From: JBOGGN01 sp050744165
GTDB lineage: Bacteria; Actinomycetota; Acidimicrobiia; Acidimicrobiales; Palsa-688
Length of the DNA: 22,072 nt
Reading direction: 5' to 3'
Assembly (NCBI GenBank): GCA_050744165.1
Contig: JBOGGN010000081.1
Location: 1-22,072, forward strand
Part shown: piece after piece, positions 8,268-15,715 of the stretch
How positions within the stretch are numbered: position 1 is the first letter of the stretch
Layout of the letters: every line of letters starts with the position of its first letter
Position numbers and translations under genes: made by a program
The notes under the pieces: generated by a model
The model's database searches: none
What the model was told of the DNA's origin: nothing
The model's input: only the letters and a program-made list of their open reading frames with translations

Positions 8268-9857
8268 TCATCGCAGACGGTCGCGTGCTTGGGTGAGGAC
8301 TGAGAGTTTGGCTTCGGCGATGTCGGCGCTGACGATGGGGTTGTCGGCGAAGGTGGCGAAGCCACAGTCGGTGTTGAGCAGGACCCGTTGCGAACCGAAG
8401 AGGCCGATCGCGTGCTGGGCACGGTCGACTACCAGGTCAACGGTCTCGACGGTTTGGCATTTTTGGTTGATCACGCCGACGCCGATGCGGCGGTCGTCGG
8501 GAAGGGCGGCGAGGACTTCAATCTCGCCGGCGCGGGGGGTGGCCAGTTCGAGCAGGTAGGTGCCGACACCGATGGCGTCGAGGACGGGGATGAGGGGCCG
8601 GTAGTCGCCGGCGAGGGCGACGGTCTCGTCGGGGGTCCAGTTCCCCCGGCAGACGTGGAGGGCGAGGCGGTCGGCGGGGGAGCCGGCGACGAGGTCTTGG
8701 AGGAGGTCGCGGGCGAAGGCCAGTTCCTCTTCGGTGCCGCGCCGTTCGCCCAAAGCCCCGCACATGAACGTGCGGCCCCCCTCACCGGGGGTGCCGTAGA
8801 CGACCTCGGTGAGGACGGGCTCGTCGAACTGGACCAGGGCGACACCGGCTGCGAGGAGGTAGTGGAGTTCCTCGCGCAGGACCCGCACGACGTCGCGTGC
8901 CAGTTCTTCGCGGTCGGTGTAGGCCCGGTCGGAGATGCACTCCATCCACATGGTGCGGGTGAGCAGGTAGGGGCCGGGCAGGGCGACCTTGACGGGCCGG
9001 TCGCAGATGCGTTGCACGAACTGCGCTTCGTGAACCGCCAGCGGCCGGCCCCGGCCGAGGGGGCCGAATACCGCCGGGTGGCGGATCTCGCCCGCGGGCA
9101 CATCGAGGGCGGCCAGTTCCGCTTCGAACTCCTCGGGGTCGTCGACGTAGGGCAACAGGTCGGTGACGGGGATGAGTTGGCAGTTCTCGAGGAGGCCGCC
9201 GACGAAGCTGGCGTAGTTGTCGCGACGCTGCTCGCCGTCGGTGACCACGTCGACGCCGGCGCGGATTTGGGCGTCGACAGCGAGGCGGACGGCGTCGTCG
9301 GCGCAGTCGCGGAACTCGTCGTCGCCCAAGCGGCCCTCGAGATGGTCGTGCAGGGCCCGCAGCAGCCACCGTGGCCTCGGCCAGCTGCCGACCCCCATGA
9401 CCGACAAGGCGTCGATCTTGGGGACGGGAGCCGGGGAGGGGAGACGGTCGGGGATGGTGGGCGCGACAACCGGCTGCGTGATAGGCGCCTGGCCCCGGTC
9501 GGCCCTCGGGCGTTTGGCCCTCTTCGACGCCACCCGCGCCGGGTCGCCGCCGGCGACGGCGGGTGCGGTTTTCCTGGTCTCGTCGGGTGGGCGGAAGGGG
9601 CCCTTGCTGACCAAGAAGCTGCGCTGCCGGCCGCTCCTGGCCAGGTTGACGAGATCGTTGCCCGTGAGGCGGCACCCTGACGGCAGATCCTCCTCGACGG
9701 AGGATTCCACCGAAAGGATTTCCAGCAACTCGCCCGGTGCCAGCGGGTCGATGTGTTTGCGGATCAGCAGCAGCAGGCCGTTGCCGCAATCCAAGTCGCC
9801 GCCATCGAAACTCGCCGCCGCCCGATACGGGTGCCTGCCGCCGGTCGTGTCGGTCAT
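8268..9857 (-). CDS. TusA-like sulfur carrier domain fused to a MetE-type (cobalamin-independent methionine synthase) catalytic core
   Basis: A 529-residue fusion. Residues 11-84 form a TusA-like domain (FDGGDLDCGNGLLLL with C24; EDLPSGCRLTGNDLVNLA with C62), and 85-150 is a Pro/Ala/Arg-rich linker. Residues 151-529 form a MetE/UROD-like barrel equal to the catalytic half of MetE, without the folate-binding N-terminal half. The zinc ligands are present: H401 and C403 (LHVCRGN), E437 (YLLELATP) and C498 (NTDCGF); Q343FDEP is the usual conserved motif. Such cores bind zinc to activate a thiol for alkyl transfer, either as folate-independent methionine synthases or as other thiol alkyltransferases. 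The carrier cysteine suggests the thiol or persulfide is delivered in cis (inference). The gene begins 19 bp after dsrE and ends the operon. The domain order is certain; substrate and reaction are unknown. Confidence 0.9.
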   Translation of the reverse strand: MTDTTGGRHPYRAAASFDGGDLDCGNGLLLLIRKHIDPLAPGELLEILSVESSVEEDLPSGCRLTGNDLVNLARSGRQRSFLVSKGPFRPPDETRKTAPAVAGGDPARVASKRAKRPRADRGQAPITQPVVAPTIPDRLPSPAPVPKIDALSVMGVGSWPRPRWLLRALHDHLEGRLGDDEFRDCADDAVRLAVDAQIRAGVDVVTDGEQRRDNYASFVGGLLENCQLIPVTDLLPYVDDPEEFEAELAALDVPAGEIRHPAVFGPLGRGRPLAVHEAQFVQRICDRPVKVALPGPYLLTRTMWMECISDRAYTDREELARDVVRVLREELHYLLAAGVALVQFDEPVLTEVVYGTPGEGGRTFMCGALGERRGTEEELAFARDLLQDLVAGSPADRLALHVCRGNWTPDETVALAGDYRPLIPVLDAIGVGTYLLELATPRAGEIEVLAALPDDRRIGVGVINQKCQTVETVDLVVDRAQHAIGLFGSQRVLLNTDCGFATFADNPIVSADIAEAKLSVLTQARDRLR

Positions 9858-9876
9858 CGCCTCGACGGCCTCTGCA

Positions 9877-10236
9877 CTAGTACGAGACGCTGGGGGTGCC
9901 GCCGGCCAGGAACTCGACCAGTTTGGCGCCGCCCGCGATCGTCGCCCCCTTCACCAGCGCGGTGTCGTCCAGGCCGCGCTTCTTGAAACACGGTGAGCAC
10001 ACCAAGATGGTGCCGCCCCCCTCCACATAGTTGGTGATCAGGTCCTTCAGCGGCGCGAATCCCTCTTCGTGCATGTCGTCGGCGTAGCCCTCCACCGCCA
10101 GCCGGACGCCTTCGTTGGACAAAAAGACCAGCGTCTGCTGGTCGGAGCCCACCGCCGCGTTGGCGATCACGAACCCGACGGTCGCCCGGTCGGTGTCGTT
10201 CTTGGCGTTGGTGACGATGACACAGAACTTTCCCAT
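9877..10236 (-). CDS. DsrE/DsrF-like family protein
   Basis: A 119-residue protein of the DsrE fold, small proteins that form oligomers and pass persulfide sulfur to or from TusA-type carriers. It opens MGKFCVIVTNAKNDTDRATV, with a long helix (GFVIANAAV) and the segment TLVFLSNEGVRLAVEGYADD. C80 and C83 form a CSPC motif at the family's active-site loop (GGTILVCSPCFKKRGL), the position expected for the persulfide-bearing cysteine. The start ATG at 10236 is supported by AGGAGG about 8 nt upstream, inside the end of the preceding tusA gene, which stops only 3 nt before this start. Its place between two TusA-like units supports a sulfur relay. An alternative role as a general peroxiredoxin-like DsrE protein cannot be excluded. 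Confidence 0.9.
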   Translation of the reverse strand: MGKFCVIVTNAKNDTDRATVGFVIANAAVGSDQQTLVFLSNEGVRLAVEGYADDMHEEGFAPLKDLITNYVEGGGTILVCSPCFKKRGLDDTALVKGATIAGGAKLVEFLAGGTPSVSY

Positions 10237-10239
10237 CTT

Positions 10240-10482
10240 CTATTCCTCCTGTCGTTTTCGGATCAGATACACAGGCCGGTCGGCGCCCACCAACTCGTGG
10301 CCGGTGAGACGGCACCACGACGGCAGATCGACGGGTACGCCGGCGTCGGTGGCGACCAGCTCGAACAGCGAACCCGCCGGCAACGGGGCCAGGCGGCGTC
10401 GCAGGCCCAGCAGCAGCTCACCGCAGCCCAACCCGCCGGCATCCCAGCGACCCGCCACCGTGCCGCGGCTCACGTCGGTCAT
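10240..10482 (-). CDS. TusA-family sulfur carrier protein
   Basis: An 80-residue single-domain TusA/SirA-like protein, the usual family length. The carrier cysteine is C20 in AGGLGCGELLLGLRRRL; the canonical CPxP is replaced by CGEL. A second motif, VDLPSWCRLTGHELVG, with C57 is typical of TusA-like proteins linked to sulfur metabolism. It closely resembles the N-terminal domain of the MetE fusion two genes downstream (shared LxCG and DLPSxCRLTGxxLV), so the two look like duplicates. It starts at ATG 10482. That ATG also overlaps, as ATGA, the stop of a neighbouring reading frame that probably belonged to the broken ATPase gene upstream. It likely passes protein-bound sulfur between DsrE and the fusion protein (inference). 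Confidence 0.88.
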   Translation of the reverse strand: MTDVSRGTVAGRWDAGGLGCGELLLGLRRRLAPLPAGSLFELVATDAGVPVDLPSWCRLTGHELVGADRPVYLIRKRQEE

Positions 10483-10687
10483 CGGGCGGTCAGAAACCGG
10501 ACGTCGGTGGCGGTCGCGGTGGGCACCGCCGGGGCGGGGACGGGGACGGCGATGATGCCGGCCACTTGGGATTGGAATCGGTATCGATGGCCACCACCGT
10601 CCTTCCGGCCGCCACGTACGCCTCGGCGATAAGAGCCGAAAGGGTCGTCTTGCCGACTCCGCCCTTGCCGACCACACCAAGTTTCAT
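10479..10687 (-). pseudogene. Remnant of a CooC/MinD-type P-loop ATPase
   Basis: The opening MKLGVVGKGGVGKTTLSALI with a deviant Walker A (GKGGVGKTT), then AYVAAGRTVVAIDTDSNP, matches the first 40 residues of CooC-like ATPases, which are usually about 250 residues. After NPK the frame runs into a Pro/Ser/Arg-rich tail and stops at 10490. In the neighbouring frame a more natural-looking tail (VAGIIAVPVPAP to DVRFLTAR) stops at 10479, overlapping the tusA start as ATGA, a normal operon junction. I infer a gene that lost most of its middle, with a frameshift at the joint near 10568. The 65-residue product may still be made but lacks the Walker B and switch regions. CooC-type ATPases insert nickel in CO dehydrogenase or serve corrinoid/Fe-S proteins; the original role here is unknown. 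Confidence 0.7.
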
Positions 10688-10764
10688 GCCTGTCCCTTCG
10701 CCATATCCTCAGCCGACACAACGTCGCCGCCGATCGGTGCGTATGGACTCCTCCGCTGGACCGA

Positions 10765-10941
10765 TCACCGCTGGGCGGTCTGGCGCAGATAGTTGTAGAT
10801 GGTGTCGTTCACTCCGCCCGGCACCCGATGCTTCTTCTTGACGTGCTCATTCAACTTGGCGCGGAGTTCCTCTTCGCTGCCCGCGGTGGTGGTCCACCCG
10901 CAACCCTCGGCTCCGGCCTTGGCGCAACTGTGCTCGTACAT
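10765..10941 (-). CDS. DUF1059-family small protein
   Basis: A 58-residue protein beginning MYEHSCAKAGAEGCGW with two cysteines, a helix (SEEELRAKLNEHVKKKHR) and a final PGGVNDTIYNYLRQTAQR. The C-x(7)-C and the H-x(4)-H in HVKKKHR-like spacing could form a small metal site, as suggested for DUF1059, whose function is not known. The start is the ATG at 10941, because AAAGGA lies 8 nt upstream; an in-frame codon at 10980 lacks this. It is followed 77 bp downstream by the ATPase remnant and the sulfur-carrier genes on the same strand, so it is probably first in that operon or is a separate small unit before it. Confidence 0.85.
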   Translation of the reverse strand: MYEHSCAKAGAEGCGWTTTAGSEEELRAKLNEHVKKKHRVPGGVNDTIYNYLRQTAQR

Positions 10942-11409
10942 CTGAGAGTCCTTTCGACGATCCTGCTTTTCGGGATACATGCCGAACTAACCCCGACCAC
11001 GACACGACGCGGAAGCGACCGTGGGGGCACCCGCGAGACACCAGCCTCGCTGATGCCAGCGGAGCAACCGACCTAGTCCGCCCGGACCGGGCGCTGCTAT
11101 CGCAATGAAGGATCGCTCACCCGACCGGGCGAGAACGGGGAAGCAGCTCAACGGCGTCTCATATCTGAGTGCTCCTCATCTCGCTCGACAACGGGGTGTC
11201 GCTGTAAGCATCGCGCAAACGCGCTGCGTTCGGGTAGACGCCGGCCACCGGTGTCCAGGCGGTGGTCCGAAGCGGGGGCCTGGTCCAGGGTCGGCACGAC
11301 CAGCATCAGCTTTGATCTGACCCCACGGTCGGCCTGAGCGGGCACCGAGGGGCGGGAGTAGCGTCAAAGCTCGCCATTTTCCAACCACGTATGGAAGGAG
11401 CGCCTGGTC
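10942..11409. other. Intergenic region with no recognised gene (468 bp)
   Basis: It lies between the divergent DUF1059 gene and trpB and should hold both promoters. On the plus strand TAGCGT near 11358 is a possible -10 for trpB with a roughly 45-nt leader. Positions 11248-11295 are a 48-bp near-copy of the pyruvate kinase gene. No frame here has recognisable protein character, and no tRNA or attachment site was seen. Confidence 0.6.
11248..11295 (+). repeat. 48-bp copy of an internal pyruvate kinase segment
   Basis: Identical to 17875-17922 except for one base (G at 11276, A at 17903), in the same orientation. In the kinase gene the segment encodes AGVQAVVRSGGLVQGR. Here it lies in untranslated DNA 115 bp before trpB. 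Confidence 0.9.
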
Positions 11410-12660
11410 ATGCGCTACGTCCTGCCGAACGACCGAGTGCCTGCGGCCTGGTTCAACGTCGCCCCCCACCTGGACGAGCCGCTGCAGCCGCCCCTTCATC
11501 CGGGCACCAAGCAGCCGGTAGGGCCCGACGACCTGGCGCCGCTGTTCCCGATGGCGCTGATCGCCCAGGAGGTGTCGACCGAGCCGTGGATCGACATCCC
11601 CGGTGAGGTGCTCGACATCCTGAAGATGTGGCGGCCCACGCCACTGGTGCGGGCCCGGCGGCTGGAGCAGGCGCTGGACACCCCGGCGCGGATCTACTTC
11701 AAGGACGAGTCGGTGTCGCCGGCCGGGTCACACAAGCCCAACACGGCGGTGGCCCAGGCCTTTTACAACAAGGCCGAGGGATGCCAGCGACTGTCGACGG
11801 AGACCGGGGCGGGGCAGTGGGGGAGCGCCCTGGCGTTCGCCACCTCGTTGTTCGGCATGGAGTGCAAGGTGTACATGGTGCGGGCCTCGTACCGCCAGAA
11901 GCCCTATCGGCGGGTGATGATGGAGACCTGGGGGGCGTCGGTGGTGGAGTCACCGGTCGACGAGGCGGAGCACCCGGGGTCGCTCGGAATCGCCATTTCC
12001 GACGCCCTGCGGGACACCGTCACCCACCCCGGCTCGCATTACTCACTGGGCTCGGTGCTCAACCACGTGCTGCTGCACCAGACGGTGATCGGCCTCGAGG
12101 CCAAGGAGCAGCTGCAGTTGGCGGGGGAGGAGCGGCCCGACATCGTGATCGGCTGCTGCGGCGGCGGTTCCAACTTCGGGGGCCTGGCGCTGCCGTTCGT
12201 GCCCGATCGGGAGGTGGAGCTGCTCGCCGTGGAGCCCACGGCGTGCCCGACGCTCACCGAGGGCCGCTTCGAGTACGACTTCGGGGACACCGCGGGGCTG
12301 ACGCCGCTCTTGGCCATGTTCACCCTCGGCCACGAATTCGTGCCGCCACCGATTCACGCCGGCGGGCTGCGTTACCACGGCGACGCCCCGCTCATTTGCA
12401 ACCTGGTCAAATCGGGTCGGATTCAGGCCACCGCCTACCCGCAGGGCAAGGTTTTCGAGGGCGCGGTGCAGTTCGCCCGGGTCCAAGGCCTGATCCCGGC
12501 CCCCGAGACCGCCCATGCGGTGCGCGCGGCCATCGACGAGGCCCTCAAGGCCAAGGAGGAAGGCAAGGAGCGGGTCATCCTGTTCGGGTTCTCCGGCCAC
12601 GGCCTCCTCGACCTGCAGGCCTATGACGACTTCCTGAACGGGCGGCTGGACGCCAGCTGA
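11410..12660 (+). CDS. trpB: Tryptophan synthase beta chain, TrpB2-type
   Basis: A 416-residue PLP enzyme that joins indole and serine in tryptophan synthesis. The extended N-terminus (MRYVLPNDRVPAAWFNV) and the RPTPLVRARRLEQAL segment mark the TrpB2 class rather than TrpB1. The PLP lysine is K109 in SPAGSHKPNTA. The catalytic glutamate lies in TETGAGQWG (E131) and the phosphate-binding loop is CCGGGSNFGG (249-258). The start ATG at 11410 follows GGAAGGAG with a 10-nt spacing. No trpA or other trp gene is adjacent, which is common for trpB2: such enzymes often act alone, salvaging indole or using other amino donors. It converges on the membrane protein at 12710. Confidence 0.95.
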   Translation: MRYVLPNDRVPAAWFNVAPHLDEPLQPPLHPGTKQPVGPDDLAPLFPMALIAQEVSTEPWIDIPGEVLDILKMWRPTPLVRARRLEQALDTPARIYFKDESVSPAGSHKPNTAVAQAFYNKAEGCQRLSTETGAGQWGSALAFATSLFGMECKVYMVRASYRQKPYRRVMMETWGASVVESPVDEAEHPGSLGIAISDALRDTVTHPGSHYSLGSVLNHVLLHQTVIGLEAKEQLQLAGEERPDIVIGCCGGGSNFGGLALPFVPDREVELLAVEPTACPTLTEGRFEYDFGDTAGLTPLLAMFTLGHEFVPPPIHAGGLRYHGDAPLICNLVKSGRIQATAYPQGKVFEGAVQFARVQGLIPAPETAHAVRAAIDEALKAKEEGKERVILFGFSGHGLLDLQAYDDFLNGRLDAS

Positions 12661-12686
12661 CCGCCGCGGGCAGGGGCCCGGATGGC

Positions 12687-12704
12687 GGCCGCGCTCAGGC
12701 GGCC
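12687..12704. terminator. GC-rich hairpin between convergent genes
   Basis: GGCCGC and GCGGCC form a 6-bp stem around GCTCAG, inside a 50-bp gap between the ends of trpB and the opposing membrane protein gene, with further GGCCCGG/CCCGGGC pairing possible outside. No T-run. Possible bidirectional terminator. Confidence 0.35.
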
Positions 12705-12709
12705 CGGGC

Positions 12710-14026
12710 TTAGGCGGTCGGGCCGGGGGTCGCGTTATTGAGGGCGTTCTTGAAAGCGGAGAACGACACCGTGTCCCTGGCCGCTGGCGCCGACACATGA
12801 ACCGGTTCACCAAAGTCGCCGAAGGTGCTGGTATCGGTCTCCGACACGGTCACGCCTGCGGCCTGGAGAGTCAGCTTGAAGGTCAGTTGGCGCACCCGCC
12901 CCGATGAGTCCAGCCAGACCTCCGCGGGAACACTGGCCAAGTGGGGATCGTTGGCGAACGAATCAGAGGATTGGCCCAAAGCCGGCGAAAGGTTGTTCAG
13001 CGCGTTGCCAGCCTGCTGGAACTGGCTTTGGAGATTGAGGTTCAACGTGTAGGCGGTCGTCGCGACCCCGTCGATTGTCTGGTGGCCGGCGACGGTCGCG
13101 GTTCCCACGGCGCTGTCGAGGTACTGGAGGTTGGCCCCAGGACTCGAGTTGGATGTGCCCGCGATCGACGATCCCGACCCTGCGCCGAGGTCGGATGGGA
13201 GGACCTTCACCCAGTGGGCGCCTCCTGGCAGAGGGATAATTGGACCTGGCTCGAAGTACCCCACCCCGGCCACGGATCGGGCCGTCTCGGTGTTGCCCAA
13301 GTCCGACAGGTTCTTCTCGAAATCCCCTGTTTTGAAGTTGACGTCGCCGGAGGTAGTCAGGGTGAGTGGGATCGGACTTGTGAGCGTCGTTGTTTCGTTG
13401 AAGTGGGCGGTCCCGGCTCTCAAGGTGGCGGCGTCGGAATGGGCGATCAAGGTGGCGGTACTCTCCCTCGACTTGTGGGACCGGACAACTACGCCGACGC
13501 CGACGCCGGCTGCTAGGGCGACCACGACTACGACGGCCACGAGGACGATCGTCCGACCGCGCTTAGGGCGGCTGGGAGTCTGGAGGTAGTTCGGCGGCGC
13601 TCCGAGTGGGCTGGCGGGTAGCCCTTGCCACGGAGGTACTCCACCAGTTGGGGGCGAGGCCCAGCTACCGGGCTGCCAGGTCGTTGGCTGCGTCTCGGGG
13701 AGGGTAAACGGCGCTGAAGATGCGGTTACCGGCCCGACGGTGGGCGCCGTTGGAGCCGGTTGGTCGGGCCGTGTCGAGGCGGGTTGGCTTACCGGCTCCC
13801 AGTCAATAGAGACTTTGTCGCCGTCACGAACCTTCCGCGCCGGCTGGCCCCCTATGAAGTACCGCGACTCGTGGCGTCCTGCTGGGTCCGGTCGCCACCC
13901 ATCCTGATCCTTGTTTCCACCGATGGTCACGGATTGAGTATGCACGATCCGCTGGCTCGAGCCAACTAAAAATGTCACTTGGATATCGTTGTGGTCGCAA
14001 GTATTATTTGAGTCTAAACAGAGCAA
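12710..14026 (-). CDS. Proline-rich single-pass membrane protein with a lipoprotein (LppX/LprG)-like outer domain
   Basis: A protein of up to 438 residues. Residues 15-80 look like a small beta domain (VTFLVGSSQRIVHTQSVTIG and YFIGGQPARKVRDGDKVSID). Residues 81-152 are Pro/Thr/Gln-rich and cytoplasmic, followed by RPKRGR and one transmembrane helix (about 159-181). The outer domain (182-438) has the pattern of LppX/LprG-like domains of actinobacterial lipoproteins: TAHFNETTTLTSPIPLTL, GDVNFKTGDFEKNL, then WVKVLPSDLGA and VPAEVWLDSSGRVRQLTFKL. That fold binds lipids in mycobacteria; here a lipid or envelope role is inference. The first codons are AT-rich with no ribosome site, so the start is uncertain: TTG at 14026 or GTG at 13978. 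The gene is isolated in an accessory stretch. Confidence 0.78.
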   Translation of the reverse strand: MLCLDSNNTCDHNDIQVTFLVGSSQRIVHTQSVTIGGNKDQDGWRPDPAGRHESRYFIGGQPARKVRDGDKVSIDWEPVSQPASTRPDQPAPTAPTVGPVTASSAPFTLPETQPTTWQPGSWASPPTGGVPPWQGLPASPLGAPPNYLQTPSRPKRGRTIVLVAVVVVVALAAGVGVGVVVRSHKSRESTATLIAHSDAATLRAGTAHFNETTTLTSPIPLTLTTSGDVNFKTGDFEKNLSDLGNTETARSVAGVGYFEPGPIIPLPGGAHWVKVLPSDLGAGSGSSIAGTSNSSPGANLQYLDSAVGTATVAGHQTIDGVATTAYTLNLNLQSQFQQAGNALNNLSPALGQSSDSFANDPHLASVPAEVWLDSSGRVRQLTFKLTLQAAGVTVSETDTSTFGDFGEPVHVSAPAARDTVSFSAFKNALNNATPGPTA

Positions 14027-14401
14027 ATCGGCTTTTTATCGCCATTTGGGGCGATACCGATCGTGGTGCGAAGAGCTTGCCAACGCCTGACAGCTTTTCC
14101 GAGCGTCTGCGCGCCCACGGACTGCGCTTCGGAAACCTGCCGGCTGGTCAGGCCTCTAGGTGAGTGAGCAGAAAGGTCCGCGAACGCCTACAACATGGCC
14201 CGCGCCAAGTCGCCTTCGCCGTCGCCGCCGAGATCCGAGCCGTGCCAGAAAGAAGCGGATCGCCCGGTCGTCCGGGTGCAACCCGTACGCTGCGATTACG
14301 GTGCAGGCCATCCGGCCCGTTCTCGGGTGACCGCGGCGTGACTCTTTAACGGCCCTAACGTGGTCAAGGGGCAACGGGACAAGCTTCTGCATCCCGGAAA
14401 T
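14027..14401. other. Intergenic region with no recognised gene (375 bp)
   Basis: It lies between the starts/ends of two minus-strand genes. The segment near 13965-14050 is notably AT-rich and has TAATAC-like -10 candidates for the gene at 12710-14026. A minus-strand open frame at 14156-14392 (a few natural-looking residues, then poly-arginine) has no ribosome site and no recognisable domain; I do not call it a gene. Confidence 0.45.
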
Positions 14402-15427
14402 TCATGCCGGGCCCCGATCAGAAACATGTGCCAACCGTAGCTGATCACGAGATAGAAATATTGCTTGAGAAATGTTCGCGTCGGTTAGGTTTGCACCGTC
14501 CAACTTCGCCTCCATGCTTCTGACCTTCGTCGCGGAATCCACGGCTGCCATGACAGCGCCAGTGAGATTCGCGCCAGTCAGATCGGCTTCCCTCAAGTCT
14601 GACCCTCGAAGGTCGCAGTATGTAAAATCAGCGCGCGCTAGCTTCGCGTATCGGAAATCCACCTGTTGCAAATTCGTTCGGCTGAAATCGGCGTTCGTCA
14701 GACCTGCGTTCGCAAAGGAGGCTCCGTTAAAGTTTGGAACGAAGGCACCCTCCGATGTCGGTGCCACAAAGCTTGCTCCCGAAAGCCACGCCCCGCGGAG
14801 GTCGATCACAAACCTATCCTGACCCTTGCCATCGCTCCGACGACCAAGCGCACGAAGTGCTGCCTCAAGGTCGGGCGGAAATCGCTCGGTTGCCGTGGAA
14901 CTCACGGGCCGCGGTTCCCGAAGAAAGGCTTCGAAAATCTCGATCACTGACCAGTAAAGCTCCTCGCTGGTCTGCGCTATGTGTTCCAAGATGTGCACGG
15001 CACCAACTCAAGCGTTGAGCTTTTCCGGGCCAGACTGTCCAAGCTGGTCCACGGCCTTGCTGTAGAGATCGAACACCTGGCCACGTTCGGTAGCCTGGAG
15101 TGTTCGTGTGTTGAAGTCAATCAAACTAGCATTTTGATCATGGGTCTCTTGGAGGGCCTTTTGGCTCACGCGCCAGTTTAGAAACCCGGCAGTTCCGACG
15201 ACGATTGCCGCCAATACCCCAAAACCAGTAACAACTGTCCCGCGAGCATCATTCTCCGCCTTTGCGAGGTCGGCGAACGAAGCACCCTTCGAACCAGGAA
15301 CAAGCTTAGGCGGCAACACAACGAGACCCACGTACAACGCGCCGATCGAAAAGAGAAGAGAGATGCCAAGGTATACCAGTAGGACGTGGGTCGATCTCGC
15401 TTGCCCGCCTCGGTCTCGCCCATCCAT
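14402..15427 (-). pseudogene. Membrane-anchored pentapeptide-repeat protein interrupted by an in-frame TGA
   Basis: A single frame of 342 codons broken by TGA at 15010-15008 (codon 140). Upstream of it are MDGRDRGGQARS, two transmembrane helices (HVLLVYLGISLLFSIGALYV; VVTGFGVLAAIVVGTAGFLNW) and GQVFDLYSKAVDQLGQSGPE. Downstream come the family-typical HILEHIAQTSEELYWSVIEI and pentapeptide repeats (GANLTGA, ADFTYCDLRGSDLREADL). In related proteins the junction reads KLxVRLGxIYALE; here the TGA falls at the arginine, consistent with CGA to TGA. The start ATG at 15427 follows GGGAGG. The second half has a GTG at 14998 without a ribosome site. A nonsense mutation, a sequencing error or stop readthrough are the options; the first seems likeliest. 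The function of the family is unknown. Confidence 0.8.
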
Positions 15428-15677
15428 TGGATCCTCCCGTACCCCGCCGGCAAGTCTACCGCCGGGCGATCCTGCCACACCGTTGCCTGTTCGCTTTCCC
15501 GCACCCTCCAGTGCGAACGGTGACCGCCTGACAGAGTACGGACGGCACTGAGACGAAATGGCACAGCAGATCGCCCGCAGGACCTGAGGATCCGAAGGAA
15601 CTCCTCGCGCACGACGCTCCTTCCTAGCGCCTGGCGGCTTCGGTCTGACCTTTTCATCTCTGGGTGGCCCTGGTCTG

Positions 15678-15715
15678 CTATACGGTGCTATACGACCTAT
15701 ACGGTGCTATACGGC
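15678..15715. repeat. Short tandem repeat, 19-bp period (two copies), built from CTATACGG units
   Basis: CTATACGGTG, CTATACGAC, CTATACGGTG and CTATACGGC follow one another, making two 19-bp copies that differ at one base. It overlaps the stop codon end of the membrane protein gene on the minus strand. Confidence 0.8.

Noticed and set aside
8388..9680. 430-codon plus-strand open frame opposite the TusA-MetE gene
   Set aside because: Gly/Asp/Glu/Val-rich shadow translation with no motifs; the minus strand encodes a clear enzyme with all zinc ligands.
14156..14392. 78-codon minus-strand open frame between the two membrane protein genes
   Set aside because: No ribosome site, a poly-arginine run and no recognisable domain.
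15008..15010. Selenocysteine recoding of the TGA in the pentapeptide-repeat gene
   Set aside because: Related proteins have arginine, not cysteine, at this place, and I see no obvious selenocysteine-insertion hairpin just after the codon.
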